Under the pieces are notes generated by a model, which did not search any database, was not told where the DNA came from, and saw only the letters and a list, made by a program, of their open reading frames with translations. A stretch of 64,000 bases of DNA, taken from contig NXFV01001545.1 in NCBI GenBank assembly GCA_002803225.1, forward strand, positions 25,042-89,041, read 5' to 3'. The stretch's first letter is position 1, and the number at the start of each line of letters is the position of its first letter. Position numbers and translations under genes: made by a program. Shown here one piece after another: positions 51,550 through 63,345 of this stretch. The stretch comes from Gamarada debralockiae (Eukaryota > Ascomycota > Leotiomycetes > Helotiales > Hyphodiscaceae).

Positions 51550-51765
51550 TCAAGCAACAAAAGCCGTCCCTACCACCACCGTCGCTGCCCGTGGCTCCAT
51601 CCGCGTTGTCGAGGAATTGTCCGCCTCAGATGGTGCAACTTCTTTATTATACTTCCACGAATTGATCTTGCTGGTTACGCCTCCCACAGTGCCAGCTATT
51701 GCGGCACTGATGACAATGATAAGAGTGTATTGAATGATGATTGTCCACGTTTTTGAAAGTGCCAT
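51550..51765 (-). CDS. Small single-span membrane peptide
   Basis: A 71-aa ORF starting MALSKTWTIIIQYTLIIVIS has one clear hydrophobic segment (about residues 7-29), then a short hydrophilic tail with a basic patch and a weakly hydrophobic C terminus. No family is recognised. A longer in-frame start exists at 51909. The call rests only on the membrane-like composition and a good ATG context (cATGGC reading), so it may be spurious. Confidence 0.3.
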   Translation of the reverse strand: MALSKTWTIIIQYTLIIVISAAIAGTVGGVTSKINSWKYNKEVAPSEADNSSTTRMEPRAATVVVGTAFVA

Positions 51766-52319
51766 GGTTCGGCTGGAGCTTTGATAGAAATGAATTAAAC
51801 CCTGAAGTTCGAGAAGTAATTGGTATGTTACTACTCGACATGGCCAGAAAGACAGTATAAGTATTCCTTGAATCAACCAGCATCCCAATAAATAGAAATC
51901 ATACAACATTCGTTATTTTCCAGGTGACATAACGGCTTAAGCAACTCATCACAACCCTTGAACAAACTATCCTCCCAAACCTACTTGGGAGATGGATTGA
52001 CTAATAATAGCAAGAATGAAGAGAGTTAATTTGTTTTAAAGCAGGTTTTGTGGCGTTTTGCGGAATGAATTGAGCGGAAATCAGCCCATAAGTGGGATCA
52101 GGTGATCTTTCGTTGTAGCGAAAATATTTTCTTGCATGTACTAAGAGAGATGTGGAAAACCTTTCCCCCTCCTTTTCTCCAAAAATCGGAATTACTAGGT
52201 AATCGCCGGCAAACGTTCATTACTGTACTACTGCATAAGCTTTAAGCCTGAAGAATATCGGTTCATTTGTTCATTCCGAAGTTCCTGAAGAGGATGGAAT
52301 ATGGTAGAATCACCAGTCC
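51766..52319. other. Intergenic interval
   Basis: Nothing recognisable; 3' flank of the O-fucosyltransferase-like gene. Confidence 0.5.
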
Positions 52320-53897
52320 TCAAGGGAAGTTGTCCATCATATCGAAATGGTTGACAACCATCAACTTCGTCGTCTCATCGCCCATCATAGCCGGGGCATT
52401 GGGGTACGTCCTCGACCTTGTCTCTTCATCCCGCACACTTCCAGGGAAAATATGTGTCGTAAAGATATCCTCCTCCTCATCAATGGTTCTCTCATACGCA
52501 ATCAGTGAAGACATAGATGACATAGCAGGGCCTAAGAAGTACTCCGAGTGTACGAGGGTTTCATACTCCACAATTCCTTTCTGGTCAAACGGTAGATTGT
52601 TGACCCGGTCCAGCAATTCTTGGTCGTCTGCGAGAATGGTCCATTTGTCATGAACTGTGTAGCCGAGGGGTGTGAGTATCTCGCGGAAGGTTTCGATCAC
52701 ATCGGCGTCGCCGCTGCTAACGTATACTGTTTTTATCTCTTTGGGCATAGAGGCCTGAATGCGTTCAATCTCTTGTCGGTAAAGGCGCATTTGGTCTTCT
52801 CCAGACCCGAAATCCTCGGGCCAGTCTTTTTCTCCTCGCAGATGTACCCTTCCTGGTCAGCATTGCTCCCTTCTATACTGGACTCAAGAGACTCACCCAA
52901 TGAATCGCCCATCTTCAAGTTGAGGATGATCAAGTATTTGATAGCTTATATTGAGTAATTGCTGGTTGTATTGGAGAACTTTGTACAAGTCTTTGCGGAT
53001 TGTGAACAGCTCTCCTGAGTGCGAATAGCTCCACCCCATCAAGGAGTCCGCGAAGTTGATGACCACCGGTTCGCGAAGAATACCTTCATAGTTGATGCCG
53101 TGCTTGTCCAGAGTATTGCCCACCACTTCCCGAAAAGTTCCTTTGTGGTGTGGACTGTCGAGAAAGTCTCTGTGTGGAGCCTGAAGAACCTTGTTGATCC
53201 CCGCTCTATCATCACAGAACAGTAGATCGAACTGAGGACAATGCTGTTGCATCGTGGATTTGAGATATTTTACATCCCAAAATGAATTAGGACATATTGT
53301 CTTTCCGCCATCCGTATCTTTCAAGTGCGACTCAGAGCGAGTCGTCACAGAGGGTACAATGAGCCCAGCTCCTGCATCAATGGCATATCTCATACATGTC
53401 TGGATTCTGTTCCTAGCATTATTGAGTCCTCCGCAAACTGAAGTGTGACCTGAACCACAAGTACTGTGACAATGAAGCCAGAGTCCTGGGGTCCATTGGG
53501 TTGTGCTGCACAAGCCTCTCAATGCGCTGAAATTGCCATTGTTGTTGTCCAATCTTTCGGGTACCGTCGTCTCCTGAGGAGACTTATGCCATGAGTCTGG
53601 AATGTTGGTGGTTGTAGAGGATTGAGGTATCGAGGATGACGAGAAGGGGGCTGATGGAGGAGAGTCGCCTTGGCCACCATCGAACCCAGGAAATCTGATC
53701 TTGTGGTATAAATTTGACAGCGAGTCTGCAAGCCAATAGTCAGCTATTCTGTTCTTCTTTCTTAAATCTGAGGGGTTTCTCATGCCGTTTTGGAAATAGA
53801 ATGCGGAGAAGAAGAGAAATGTGAGAAGAAGGAGAAGGGAGAGGACGAGAGGACGACGATATCGATTCAGCATCATGCGGGTGGTGAATGAATCCAA
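52320..53897 (-). CDS. Type II membrane glycosyltransferase, fungal O-fucosyltransferase-like
   Basis: complement(join(52320..52848,52897..53897)) gives 509 aa. The start MDSFTTRMMLNRYRRP leads into one signal-anchor helix (VLSLLLLLTFLFFSAFYF, about residues 18-35), so the protein is Golgi-type II with a Ser/Pro stem to about residue 115. The catalytic region begins with GLWLHCHSTCGSGHTSVCGG and MRYAIDAGAGLIVPSVTTRS, followed by PQFDLLFCDD. After the 48-bp intron comes GVHLRGEKDWPEDFG, the arginine-containing block typical of GDP-fucose O-fucosyltransferase-like folds. The usual CAG acceptor would shift the frame; the AG five bases later (GGAAG) keeps it. Fungal members are poorly characterised, and donor and acceptor are unknown. 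Confidence 0.85.
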
Positions 53898-54194
53898 TCC
53901 GCAGCCTTTTGCTCCCCGTCAATATGGCAATTGACAGACATCCCGACTCTGGTTGACTTCAACGAAGAGTCGAGACGATACTTAAATGAACATCACGTAA
54001 GTCGCAGCCATTCTCGGGTCGCTGCCTGAAGGATTTCTTAGTGCTTCACCTCTAGGGGCACTGTTGTGATGTGGCACAATGCCGTTGTACGTGAACAGGG
54101 TCGTGATTCGATACGCTCTGGCACCTTCGAGTACCTAGTCACGGTTTCCCTCGCTTAATCTGTCGAAGACTTGGCTAGAACTTGTGACGGCAAA

Positions 54195-54255
54195 GGTTAG
54201 ATTTAAAATAGGGTTAGAGGGTAAGGATTAGGACTAGGGCTTAGGGTCAGTTTAG
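54195..54255. repeat. Degenerate interstitial telomere-like repeat
   Basis: The plus strand reads ggttag, gggttagaggg, ggattagg, ctagggcttaggg in close succession. This resembles diverged copies of the fungal telomere unit TTAGGG. Only one or two units are exact. Confidence 0.4.
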
Positions 54256-55313
54256 TATTCGGGTTCCCTTGTTTTCTTTGCGAAAATCGAGTGTATTTTC
54301 GTTGAGAAATATTGCGTTCAAGTTGGGTGAGGATTGCCCGTTTGGGCTAGTTTTTTGTATCCAGTCGCCAGGGAGGCCGCCTGAATCACGACACCGCGAA
54401 CAGGGGGCTAAATCCTCCGGCCGCGCGGTCTTTCATGTCAACATTGGGTAGATCGGCAGTTCCAATTAAACTACCGAGGATCGGCATCAACGTTTGGGAT
54501 ACATTCTGTACGTATAAAGCAAGGAAACCTGAGGAATTATCAAAAAGTTGAGAGGAATGGTATTAAATATATATTTCCCACTTACTCGGAGATGGGCGCT
54601 GCTAAAAAGCCTCCTGTCATCTAGAGAGAGGTCTACTTTGACCCACTCAAGCCTTGGATGAAAGTTGTGCATGCGCTTTTCTCTTCCACAGTTTTACGCG
54701 TTGTTGGTCGACATCTGGAACACAGAGCAAGTTGTTTTGGAACGCCTGCTTGCCAGAAATGAGATCTTCGCGCTTATCGAATACACATTTGCGTGCTTCT
54801 TTCGTACGCGGTGGCGGATCTTCGCACCAATGGGGCTTCTTCTCAACCTCTACCCGTTGCCTTTTCGGATGACCAACACTTGAACGACTTGATCAATCAG
54901 GCATACTATGTATCTACCCTCGTTCGATGAGGATCCAATCACAATTCACTCGAAGTTGAAGGACTGTTGTCTACATAAAACCAGGAAACTCTCCCTTCTG
55001 AAAATGGAATAAGCTAAGCAATATATTGTAAATAGAGACAAAAAAGAAAAAGCCTGCGCTCTGAGATCACTGGTGACGTCACTTTCGTCCTTTTCAATTC
55101 TCCCCTCTGTACACCCCAGTGTCTCGCTGGCATCTCTCAATCGACTTTCCGTTCCCCTCAATTCCCTTCATTAACACTAGCAACGTCGCTGCTATTGGGA
55201 TCAGTAACATTTCGGAGTTAGTATATACTTGAATCGGCAAGAAAGACAGAGCAGAGAGGCCTTTCGGGAGCTCTGAGATAGCCTTTTACTCAAAAGACAT
55301 CTCTTTCAGAGCA

Positions 55314-55350
55314 GAACTCGGGAATAGAACTCGGGAATAGAACTCGGGAA
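55314..55350. repeat. 13-bp tandem repeat, nearly three copies
   Basis: aactcgggaatag is repeated head to tail at 55314, 55327 and, partially, 55340. Confidence 0.9.
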
Positions 55351-55371
55351 ATGCACGAAAAGGGAAATAAA

Positions 55372-57704
55372 CTACTCTGGAAATTTACTCACCCAGGTGT
55401 TGATGCCGATAGTAAAAATACTAGAACTGGGCATGAAATCCGTATTAAAAAAGCTGCCACATTGGGTTGCTTCAGGGCGCTTCTTCCCATCAGGAGGCAG
55501 TATAGCTCTGCATTGAACCTTCAGCTTTGATGGAGGTTTAGGCTCCTCATGGTTCGACAAAGACCACGAGACAAATGTCTCGCTGGACTTTGAGTCTGTA
55601 GACTCAATTTTTTCGGTTTCATGTTCGGACTCAGATTCTTCGCTTCCATGTTCGGAGGTGTGGGTGTCACTTTCTTCACCTTTTTCACTTTTGGTCTCGT
55701 ATTGTGAAGCTTCGGAATCATAGCACCACCTGCTGGGGAGCTTCCCAGGTTTGCACCTGGCGAGCCCGGCGTGGTCAATGGTGCAGACCCTTCAGTATTT
55801 CCTTCACGCCTTATCTTTATAGGAGGGCTAGCAGAAGCATCTGATCCACGATCAGGAGAGCGTTTCGCCTTCCGCTTCTCTTCCTGCTTTCTTTTACTTC
55901 CAGAGCTGGAAGAGAATTCTATGAGATAGTCGTCATGGTTAGGGCCAAGCGTGAACCTGTCACGTCTGGGTGCTCGATATGCTGTAAGCCTCCCATAAAG
56001 TTCGACGGGAGATTTTCGTTGTTCGGACCAAATATAAACCTATCGTGCCGGGATTTGCCATCAAGCAAGCCTCCGATTTCAGAACCACGAGAAGTATCTG
56101 ATTCAAGTTCGCGTTGTCCTAGTGGCTTTCGTAGGGCCTTCCGGCGCTTTCCTCGTTTAGGAAAATTCACCGGGTCTGGATAAGGCTAGTCCATAAGGGT
56201 TCTATGCTCATAATCAGCGAACTGTCGAAGCCGTCGAATTCAAATCCTACTTACCCAAAGTCTCTCATATAGAACTCCTCACTTTCTCCATCCACCGCCC
56301 CTATCACAGACACCCGATCCACCTGGTCTGGGTTATTATTCAGCCAATTGTATACAATAAACAAGAGCCTCTTGCGCCACCGTTTCCCCGGAATACCCCT
56401 CAATGCCCATTGAGATGGTCGGAAACGCTATAGACCACGTACCTAGAGCTACGGCACGCTCTAAGCTGTTCTTATACGCATGTCTCATTGCACGTATTGA
56501 AGCACAGCCTCATTGTCGGGACTGATGGCGTGAATGATGTGTTTGGCCGAGCGAATATTATGCGCACCGGTGGGATAGACAGCGTCAGTCACTCCCCCTC
56601 CTCCAAAGTTGTCGTTGATTTCACGGGGCAGGCCAGGCCCAGCTGCCGGATGAATTGCTCCATTGACCCCGTCGCCGCCCTGGAGGGTATCATTGAATGG
56701 GCTAACGACTGAGATTTTTCTAGTCAGTTTTGCTCGACAGAGAAAGGAGAGGAGAGATTGCTCGCAAATATGTACTTGCTTCGGAGGGAAACGTAACTAT
56801 ATTTGCTCGCACAATATTAACGGTCCTGGTACCGAGAGTGGTGGTGCTGAGGGCTGTTCCGGGTTCGCCCATAAGGGGTGGCAATTCATTAGCTCCAGGT
56901 GATCCCTGAACCTTTCGTTTCTTTCCCGTCTTTCTTTTAGGGAAGGGAGAAGGCTTTGGCTCAGCCGCAGCAAACATGCCTCTGAGATTCAAGTCAGCAA
57001 CGATTCCTTGCAGGTTGGGCTACAATGCAACTTACTCAAACCTGGTTGTATAATGCACCTCATCTCGCCCCTCCTGCTGGCCATAACAAAAATGAGACAC
57101 GTTCAAATTGACCGGCGCCATCCCCGGTCAGAAACTCGCGCACCGCCATCATGGCAATCCTTTGCAGCGTGCTCGCGGGGAAATGCAAATATACTCGTCG
57201 AGATGGTCGGCAGCGCAACAGTCCTTGCCCCAATTTGGACCGCCGCAGCGACAATATTAGTATACCTCGTCTGCATCGTGTTTGCAATCCCTTCTGCGCC
57301 CTAGATTCAAACACCCCGGTAATCGGGGCCGATAGTGTGAAATGGCGTGCAGAGCGAATGGTATTGGCACCGCTCTCGTAGGTACCGATCGTTGCGCCTC
57401 CGGCTGGAAAATCCCGATTAAATGAGCCAGGAGTCGAGGTCCTGCAGCGGTGTGAATTGCTCCATCTAGTCCAGCACTACCCCTGAGGCGTGTGTTTGCT
57501 GTGTTGACGAGGGCCTCCGCGGGAAACGTGAGCATGTCTGCGATGGCTAGGTCGACGGTAGTGGTGCCTAGGGTTGTAGTATGGAGTACTTCGCCAGGTT
57601 CCCCCTCCAGGGCAAGTGGATCAGCAGCTCTGCCACTTCTAGTCCTCGATTCGCTCGTCCGCCCGACCACCTCGAGCAGAAGGAGCAGCCATTTTGGGTG
57701 CCAT
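55372..57704 (-). pseudogene. Frameshifted gene with two macro domains and a charged tail
   Basis: Minus-strand reading from ATG at 57704. The first macro domain appears as VDLAIADMLTFPAEALVNTA and LDGAIHTAAGPRLLAHL, then GTYESGANTIRSARHF in a second frame and GARTVALPTISTSIFAFP in a third. The second domain repeats the plan: VNIVRANIVTFPSEA, an intron (GTACAT...CTCAG), GGDGVNGAIHPAAGP and NIRSAKHIIHAISPDNEAVL. After a one-base shift it gives YKNSLERAVALGTWSIAFPT, and after another shift NNNPDQVDRVSVIGAV. A basic then acidic low-complexity tail follows (EESDTHTSEHGSEESESEHE). Macro domains bind ADP-ribose or remove it from proteins. At least five frame changes fall inside compact domains, so introns do not explain them. 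Other genes in the window read cleanly. Confidence 0.7.
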
Positions 57705-59113
57705 TTTGAGTATGAGAGATGGATGGAATGGTTTGACTGTTTCTAGCAGTGGTGCAATCGTGGGTACGTAGATCTGGTACAGCTTGGTGGACAAGTGCTT
57801 GTATTTTGACAATGACAAAGGCTGGAAAGGGATTCAATTGCGAACTCTGTGCAACTGGGCACCTCAAAACATTTAGTCTTATTCTGGCATTGCTATTGTA
57901 AGCCAGGGAAATTACCCAACTCGCTCTCCCGAAGAGCTTGGCCATAAGGAGTCGAGGCGTCGAGGATGAGACAAAGACCTCGGGCCTCGACGGCCCATTG
58001 CGGCCAAGGAACGATAAAACCTTCATTTTAATTTCTTTCAACGCATCGGCGACAATGAGAGGCTGAATGGCACTCAAGGAATAAATTTGAAGACTGATCA
58101 AATAAATTCCTGATTTGGTAGCTTGAAATTTCAATGGAATGACATGTTGAAGGCTCTAAACCGTTCAGTACCGGATACCCAACACCCATGAAACCACCCC
58201 TCGTGCGGTACGGAGGTACCTGGCCTGGATGAGGAGTTGAACTGTCGAGGCTGTTTTGAATATTTGCAAAGATATGGAAATGCCACTGGCTTTCGACTTC
58301 GAGGTTGGGTAAAGAAAGATGATGAAAAGAGAAGTAGAGATAAAGTGTCGAAAACAAGGCGCCAGACTTCCCTTCCCGCTTTGTTGAATGCGGCTCCACT
58401 TTTCGTTGCTTTATGGTGGATTTACGAACTACTACTCATACGTATGAATATAGTAGTCAATGAACGCAGAAGTGTCATGAAGATGTCCACGACGAACAAA
58501 CTTTCAGTTGTCGTCTTCTTGAATGCCTCGCCGACCTCGTAATCTTTCGGCGACTTGAGGAGTATATTATTTGAAATACTTCGAAGGGCATGAACATGCA
58601 GATTTACTCAACGCCGCCCTAGTGAGGATACGCCACCACCTTGTAGCAATTCGCGATACGAATCAATTCCATCAGTTCGAGTACTCATTATCTATTTTGG
58701 CAATAAATATCCTCAGAAACTATTCTTTGGGAATTTCTCATTCCCACCTAAAAATAGATTCTCCATCAATATTGTTGACGGAATGATGAATCAATGACGC
58801 CTCCAAGTGACAATTCTTTATCAGCTAAGTCACCCCAAGCCCCAACTTCTCGGGTCAGCCAACCCGCAGCGAGCACGATGATCACAAGTTGGCGGATACA
58901 GACAATGCCGCTCTCACGTCAGCCAGTCCTCGTACCCCTTCTCTAATAAATATCTCAAATTCGAATGGCGTTCGCCTTCGTCATCTAATAGTCAATCCAT
59001 CTCTGCCAAAAATCATCGATCCAAACTCGAATATCATCGCGCGACAAAGAAACAAAGCACAATTTGAGGTTGAGGACTGTCAAGGATTGAGAGAAGGTCC
59101 AAACGGTCGCAAA
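57705..59113. other. Intergenic interval
   Basis: Short ORFs only. The plus-strand frame that leads into the next gene is open from 58889, but its first 75 codons look non-conserved. Confidence 0.45.
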
Positions 59114-60067
59114 ATGGCCCGCACAGTCTTCACCACGATCACACCGATTCCGGCGGGCGTGACCCGCGAGACCGTTATGGAAACCCTCCACGACCATCTC
59201 GAGATGATTGATCTGAACCCATCGCACGAAGAGCGCGTTCCCATCAAACCTCCTCCCGAAGCTACACCCGAAGAATATCATTGCAAATGGTACCAGATCA
59301 CCGACAAAGTCTCTTACCTTCCCGCCGGAATGATCACTGGAAAGGTACACTTCAAGGCTTGCTTCCATGACTTGCCACACGGTCTACAGACACATGTGTA
59401 TGCGCCTATGGGATTGGATATCAAGGAGAAATGGACACTTGGAGGGAATCTACCGCATGAGCCAGTCGTACCGGTGGAGATTGGCGTCGGCGCGCCAATT
59501 TCAGGACTGTATCTGAGGGAAGACGTCGAAATGAAGTGCAACTTCCTCATGACCAAATTCGTCAAGAAAACCCTCAAAGACGCACTCGCCACCCTCGTCG
59601 CCCGCCTAGTCGTGAAGTCCCAACTCGTGGAAGCAGTCCACCAGAACCGGCGCCTCACCTACGACCCCTCCAACCCCGCCTCTCAATTCAGCCCACCGCT
59701 TTCTCCCCCAATGTCTCCACGGAGCCCGCCAATGAGTCCGCCGTTGACAGGAGGGATGGGCATGCAGCCGGACTATCCACCAGCATGGGCGGAAGCATAC
59801 GCACAACAGCAACAAGGTGGAGGAAGTCAGAGGAATAGCTATATACCGCCGCAGTATAGTCCCCAGCCCCAGCAATACAGTCCGCAGTATCCGACGCAGC
59901 AGTATTATCAGCAGCAATTGATGATGCAACAGCAGCAACAACAGGATCAAAATCCGAATATGAACCTGAATCCGAATCAGCCGATGATGAATGAGATGGA
60001 TGGTAGTCAGAAGAAATATGCGGGTGTTCAGCATGGTCATTATGGGCCGGCTGAACTTCCATCGTAA
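59114..60067 (+). CDS. DUF7053-like conserved fungal protein with Pro/Gln-rich tail
   Basis: Single exon, 317 aa. I start at the ATG giving MARTVFTTITPIPAGVTRET, the usual beginning of this Pezizomycotina family, with a good context (gcaaaATGG). A longer frame from 58889 is open but unlike the family. The conserved domain spans about residues 1-185, with blocks EEYHCKWYQITDKVSYLPAG, CFHDLPHGLQTHVYAP, LDIKEKWTLGG and GLYLREDVEMKCN. The tail is rich in P, Q, S and M (SPPLSPPMSPRSPPMSPPL, then QQYYQQQ) and probably disordered. The domain may have a lipid-binding START-like fold, but its function is not established. Confidence 0.82.
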   Translation: MARTVFTTITPIPAGVTRETVMETLHDHLEMIDLNPSHEERVPIKPPPEATPEEYHCKWYQITDKVSYLPAGMITGKVHFKACFHDLPHGLQTHVYAPMGLDIKEKWTLGGNLPHEPVVPVEIGVGAPISGLYLREDVEMKCNFLMTKFVKKTLKDALATLVARLVVKSQLVEAVHQNRRLTYDPSNPASQFSPPLSPPMSPRSPPMSPPLTGGMGMQPDYPPAWAEAYAQQQQGGGSQRNSYIPPQYSPQPQQYSPQYPTQQYYQQQLMMQQQQQQDQNPNMNLNPNQPMMNEMDGSQKKYAGVQHGHYGPAELPS

Positions 60068-60679
60068 GGGGTTTGGGTGAGTGGGGTTGATGGGTTCGAT
60101 GCAAGACGATGGAGCCAAGAATAGACTTGTGGAGGGGGGAGGAGTTGCATACATTGGACGAAGGGGCGGATAATGAGACATGAATGACGAGATACGAATA
60201 TCAATGGCTGTTCGATGCTGGGACGAGAACTGGAACCCCGAGATTTGGATATGGAAGAATAGTGGGCTTCAATGACAAGTACGAGGAGGACGTTTCGAGA
60301 TGATTTATTTTCGGGGCGTGGAACTTTTGGTCTGTATTATCTGGACCTGGCCTTCAAGTTGAGGAATTATTTCGGGCGTTTCTGAACATTCAAGGGGAAA
60401 AGCTACTGCATCCTGGCCTTTTATGGCGTTATATTGATACCATTTGAATAGCTTTCATTTGCAATAATTTCTCCTGATCCTCTTCATCCAGTTCTTGTGA
60501 TGTGATCAAACGAACAGTGCTCCCATGGAGAGTCGGCTTTTGACGGAGGAACGATGTCTCTATGAAGTAGACGCTCTTTCATCTTTGTTGAGAGTGTATA
60601 TTTCAGAGAAAATTGTATTCTTGTATCTCAAGATCTTGCCCAACACGCCGCCAATGCTCGAAGGATATATACATCATCA
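60068..60679. other. Intergenic interval between convergent genes
   Basis: 3' flanks of the DUF7053-like gene and of the ABC transporter gene. No coding frame. Confidence 0.55.
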
Positions 60680-63015
60680 TTACGTAGCGCTCAACTCCTC
60701 AATCCGCCTCTCAATCTCCGGCACCTGCCTAAGCTGCAATTCCAACTCCTCCCTCTCATCCTCCAATTCCAACCTCCGATCCGCATCCAACTTCGTAAAT
60801 ATATACTTGCCCTGTCCATCAAACTGCAGTATTTTGCTGTGGTACTTCCACAAGCTTCTTCGATGGGAAACAGTCATGAGCGTGATACCCAAAGCTTTCG
60901 CATGATCGTACATGATCTGCTCCATCTCGAGCGTCACACTCGACGTACATTCATCCAGGATCGCATATTTCGGTCTGTTGTAAAAAAGTCTAGCCATCGC
61001 GACTCGTTGTTGCAGTCCACCAGACAACACATCTCGCCATTCGGCTTCGGCATCCCAGCCCTCGGGGAATGATGCGACGAGATGATCCAGATCGAGGATT
61101 TTGAGGATGGCTAGGAGGTCTGAGTCCGTGATGCCCTTGCTGCGCATGATGCGGACAGAGTCTGGGTATATGATTTGTTGGCGGAGTGAGCCCGAGCTGA
61201 GGTATGGACGTTGAGGGACGTAGAAGACTTGTGAGAGAGGTGGCTTTTTAACGGTCCCACCGTAGACAGGCCAGAGACCGCCGAGGATTCGGAATAAGGA
61301 GGACTTGCCACAGCCGTTGGGCCCGACAACTAGGACGTGGTCCCCTCGTTTCATGGAGAAGGAGAGTGCTTTGACGAGGACGCTTCCACCGGGTGTGATG
61401 ATGGGGCTACGGGTTATTAGCAAAATTCTTGAGTGGGAGAAGCTTGAAGACTTACACATTGATAAACTCAATGTCTTCGCTCTCGATGATCGTTCCTCGT
61501 CCTTTCATCAACTCCAGCTGCTCTCCACTGGCTTCATCCGAGACGAGAGTTTTCTCGAATCGTCCAGATTTGATATCATCCATGACATCTAGTAGAGTAG
61601 CCACTCGAGAGGTGTATCCAGCCAACTCCGTGACCTCCTTGTATGAGAACATGACTCGTCCAAACGCATCTGAGCTTGACAGAAGTAATCGTCGATTTGT
61701 CACAAAGCTCTCCGTCCGGTCGCCCATTGTTTGGGCAGTGGCTCCTGGAATTTTGAAGAATACCGGAACACTGCAAAGGACGAGCCCTAGAGCACCCCAA
61801 ACATATTTGATGATGAAATCCTCCATTATCCCATGAGTGAAACGCCGTCTCAGGATGTCTGGGGAAAGCGTTAGAGACATCAAGATATTTCTTTGGGAGA
61901 GGAGGTACATACAATTAACGTGCTTGATGAGAGTGAAATATCCCTTATCCAGTGTATCCTTTTCTGCCTCATGACCATTGTACAACGCGATCTCTTCGCT
62001 GTAGTCTATTACTCTCGAATGCTCAAACCGGAATTCTCCTTCTAACCGCGCCTCGTCCGCCACATATTTACCGAAGGGAGGAGTCAACGCCCGCATAACG
62101 TTTGCTGATAATTGTACAAGTAAAGACATGAAAAATAGTCCTATATGGAATTAGCATCTGGAATTTCCATGTTATCAAGACTGGGATTTCAACCTTCTCC
62201 ACCAACGCTTTTCGACAAGGAGTAGTTGTAAATCAACATATCCAAAGTCGGTTTTGCTAAGTTGCCATACAACTCAGCTAAACTGTTCGCAAATTTTGAT
62301 ACGTCCACTGTAATCAGTTGATCGGCATTCTTTATCCGGTCGTCGAGAGCCGACAAGGCGTAGAAGGTCATATTCGAGAGATATTTTTCGTGTATGTAAT
62401 TCGTCAACCGTGTGCGGTATTGTAGGGAGAGTTTGCATTGGTGATAAGAGAGCTGTGTTAGAAGGTTAGCAAAGCTCCCAGATCTTCAGAACTTGAGCGT
62501 ACCATAGAATTCGTGAATGTTGCAGGAATAGCGATTATCATCCACCATACAATCCCAATCAAGAAATCCTTCCCTTTGCCCCTCACCAAACTTGAAACCA
62601 ATGCGCCGTCCATTGCCGCAACCTTCAAGCTGATCAAAGTCCGGACTACCAAGAATATACTATGGCTGATTAGCAGCCGCAACTCTTTACTCTTCCATCC
62701 TGGTATGCAAATCCGTAACAGCCGGAACAAGTTCTTGAAGAACTCCCTGTTCAATTCCACCTTCTGCCTCTTTGTAGCATCACCCTTTCCAAGAGTTGTA
62801 GATCCACGTTCTCTCGCAGCAGCTTGCCTTATGGCCGTAGCTTTCTGTTCCGCGATAGCAGATCGAATGCGATTGAGGAGGGCGAAGAATAGGGTGAGGT
62901 AGACGGTTCGAGAGATCTTGGTTCGGTGCTTGAGATACAGGGTCGTGAGCTTGGAGATGATGCTCTTGATCGTTCGGTCGGGAGGCAGCAGGCTGATCTT
63001 TGACTGTGCGGCCAT
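60680..63015 (-). CDS. Peroxisomal half-size ABC transporter, ABCD family (Pxa1/Pxa2 type)
   Basis: complement(join(60680..61406,61456..61858,61913..62140,62194..62452,62503..63015)) gives 709 aa. The start [15 protein letters not shown] leads into the ABC membrane domain, with [20 protein letters not shown] and the ABCD EAA-like block [20 protein letters not shown] plus [11 protein letters not shown]. The ATPase domain has Walker [10 protein letters not shown] (K502), a signature LSGGLQQRV near residue 595, Walker [10 protein letters not shown] and the switch histidine in VSHRRSL. Two half-transporters pair to import very-long-chain acyl-CoA into peroxisomes for beta-oxidation. The fourth residue block after LSGG is usually EKQR; LQQR here is a small departure. 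The donor of intron 2 (GTTGAA) is unusual, but phase and family both require it. Confidence 0.93.
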
Positions 63016-63345
63016 CTTGAGAAAATCTTAAGGCCTCGAGGGAGCTGCGGGGTGTATAGTGTGGAGAAGTCGTGGGGAAGCTGTCACCGCGATGCGGGGA
63101 GTTTCGTAGGCTTCATGGGTATAAGGTGGTGGCTAGGACTCGCATGACACTCCTTAAATTACCAAAGAAGATACATGTAATTCAAATTTTGCACATTGAA
63201 GGCGTTTTCTTGTGGTTTGAACAAAAGATGAGATGGAATGCGTGGTCCTCGGCACATGTCAAAAGGTCCGCTTTCATGTGCTTGAAACTGGCACGTGATC
63301 GCGCGGTGAGAAAATACATATCTTGTCACCTCTTCTTCTCTCTTA
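63016..63345. other. Interval between the ABCD gene and the right-edge transposon
   Basis: Should hold the ABCD gene promoter. No gene seen. Confidence 0.5.

Larger units (their letters stand above)
53898..55371. other. Gene-poor interval with telomere-like and short tandem repeats
   Basis: A degenerate TTAGGG-like run lies at 54195-54255, and a 13-bp tandem (aactcgggaatag, nearly three copies) at 55314-55350. A short hydrophobic ORF near 54665-54883 shows no family signal. Confidence 0.5.

Noticed and set aside
54654..54883. Short hydrophobic ORFs in two frames
   Set aside because: No domain, no splice partners, and two overlapping frames look equally plausible.
58889..59113. 75-codon N-terminal extension of the DUF7053-like protein
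   Set aside because: The family starts at MARTVFTTITP; the extension has no conserved pattern.
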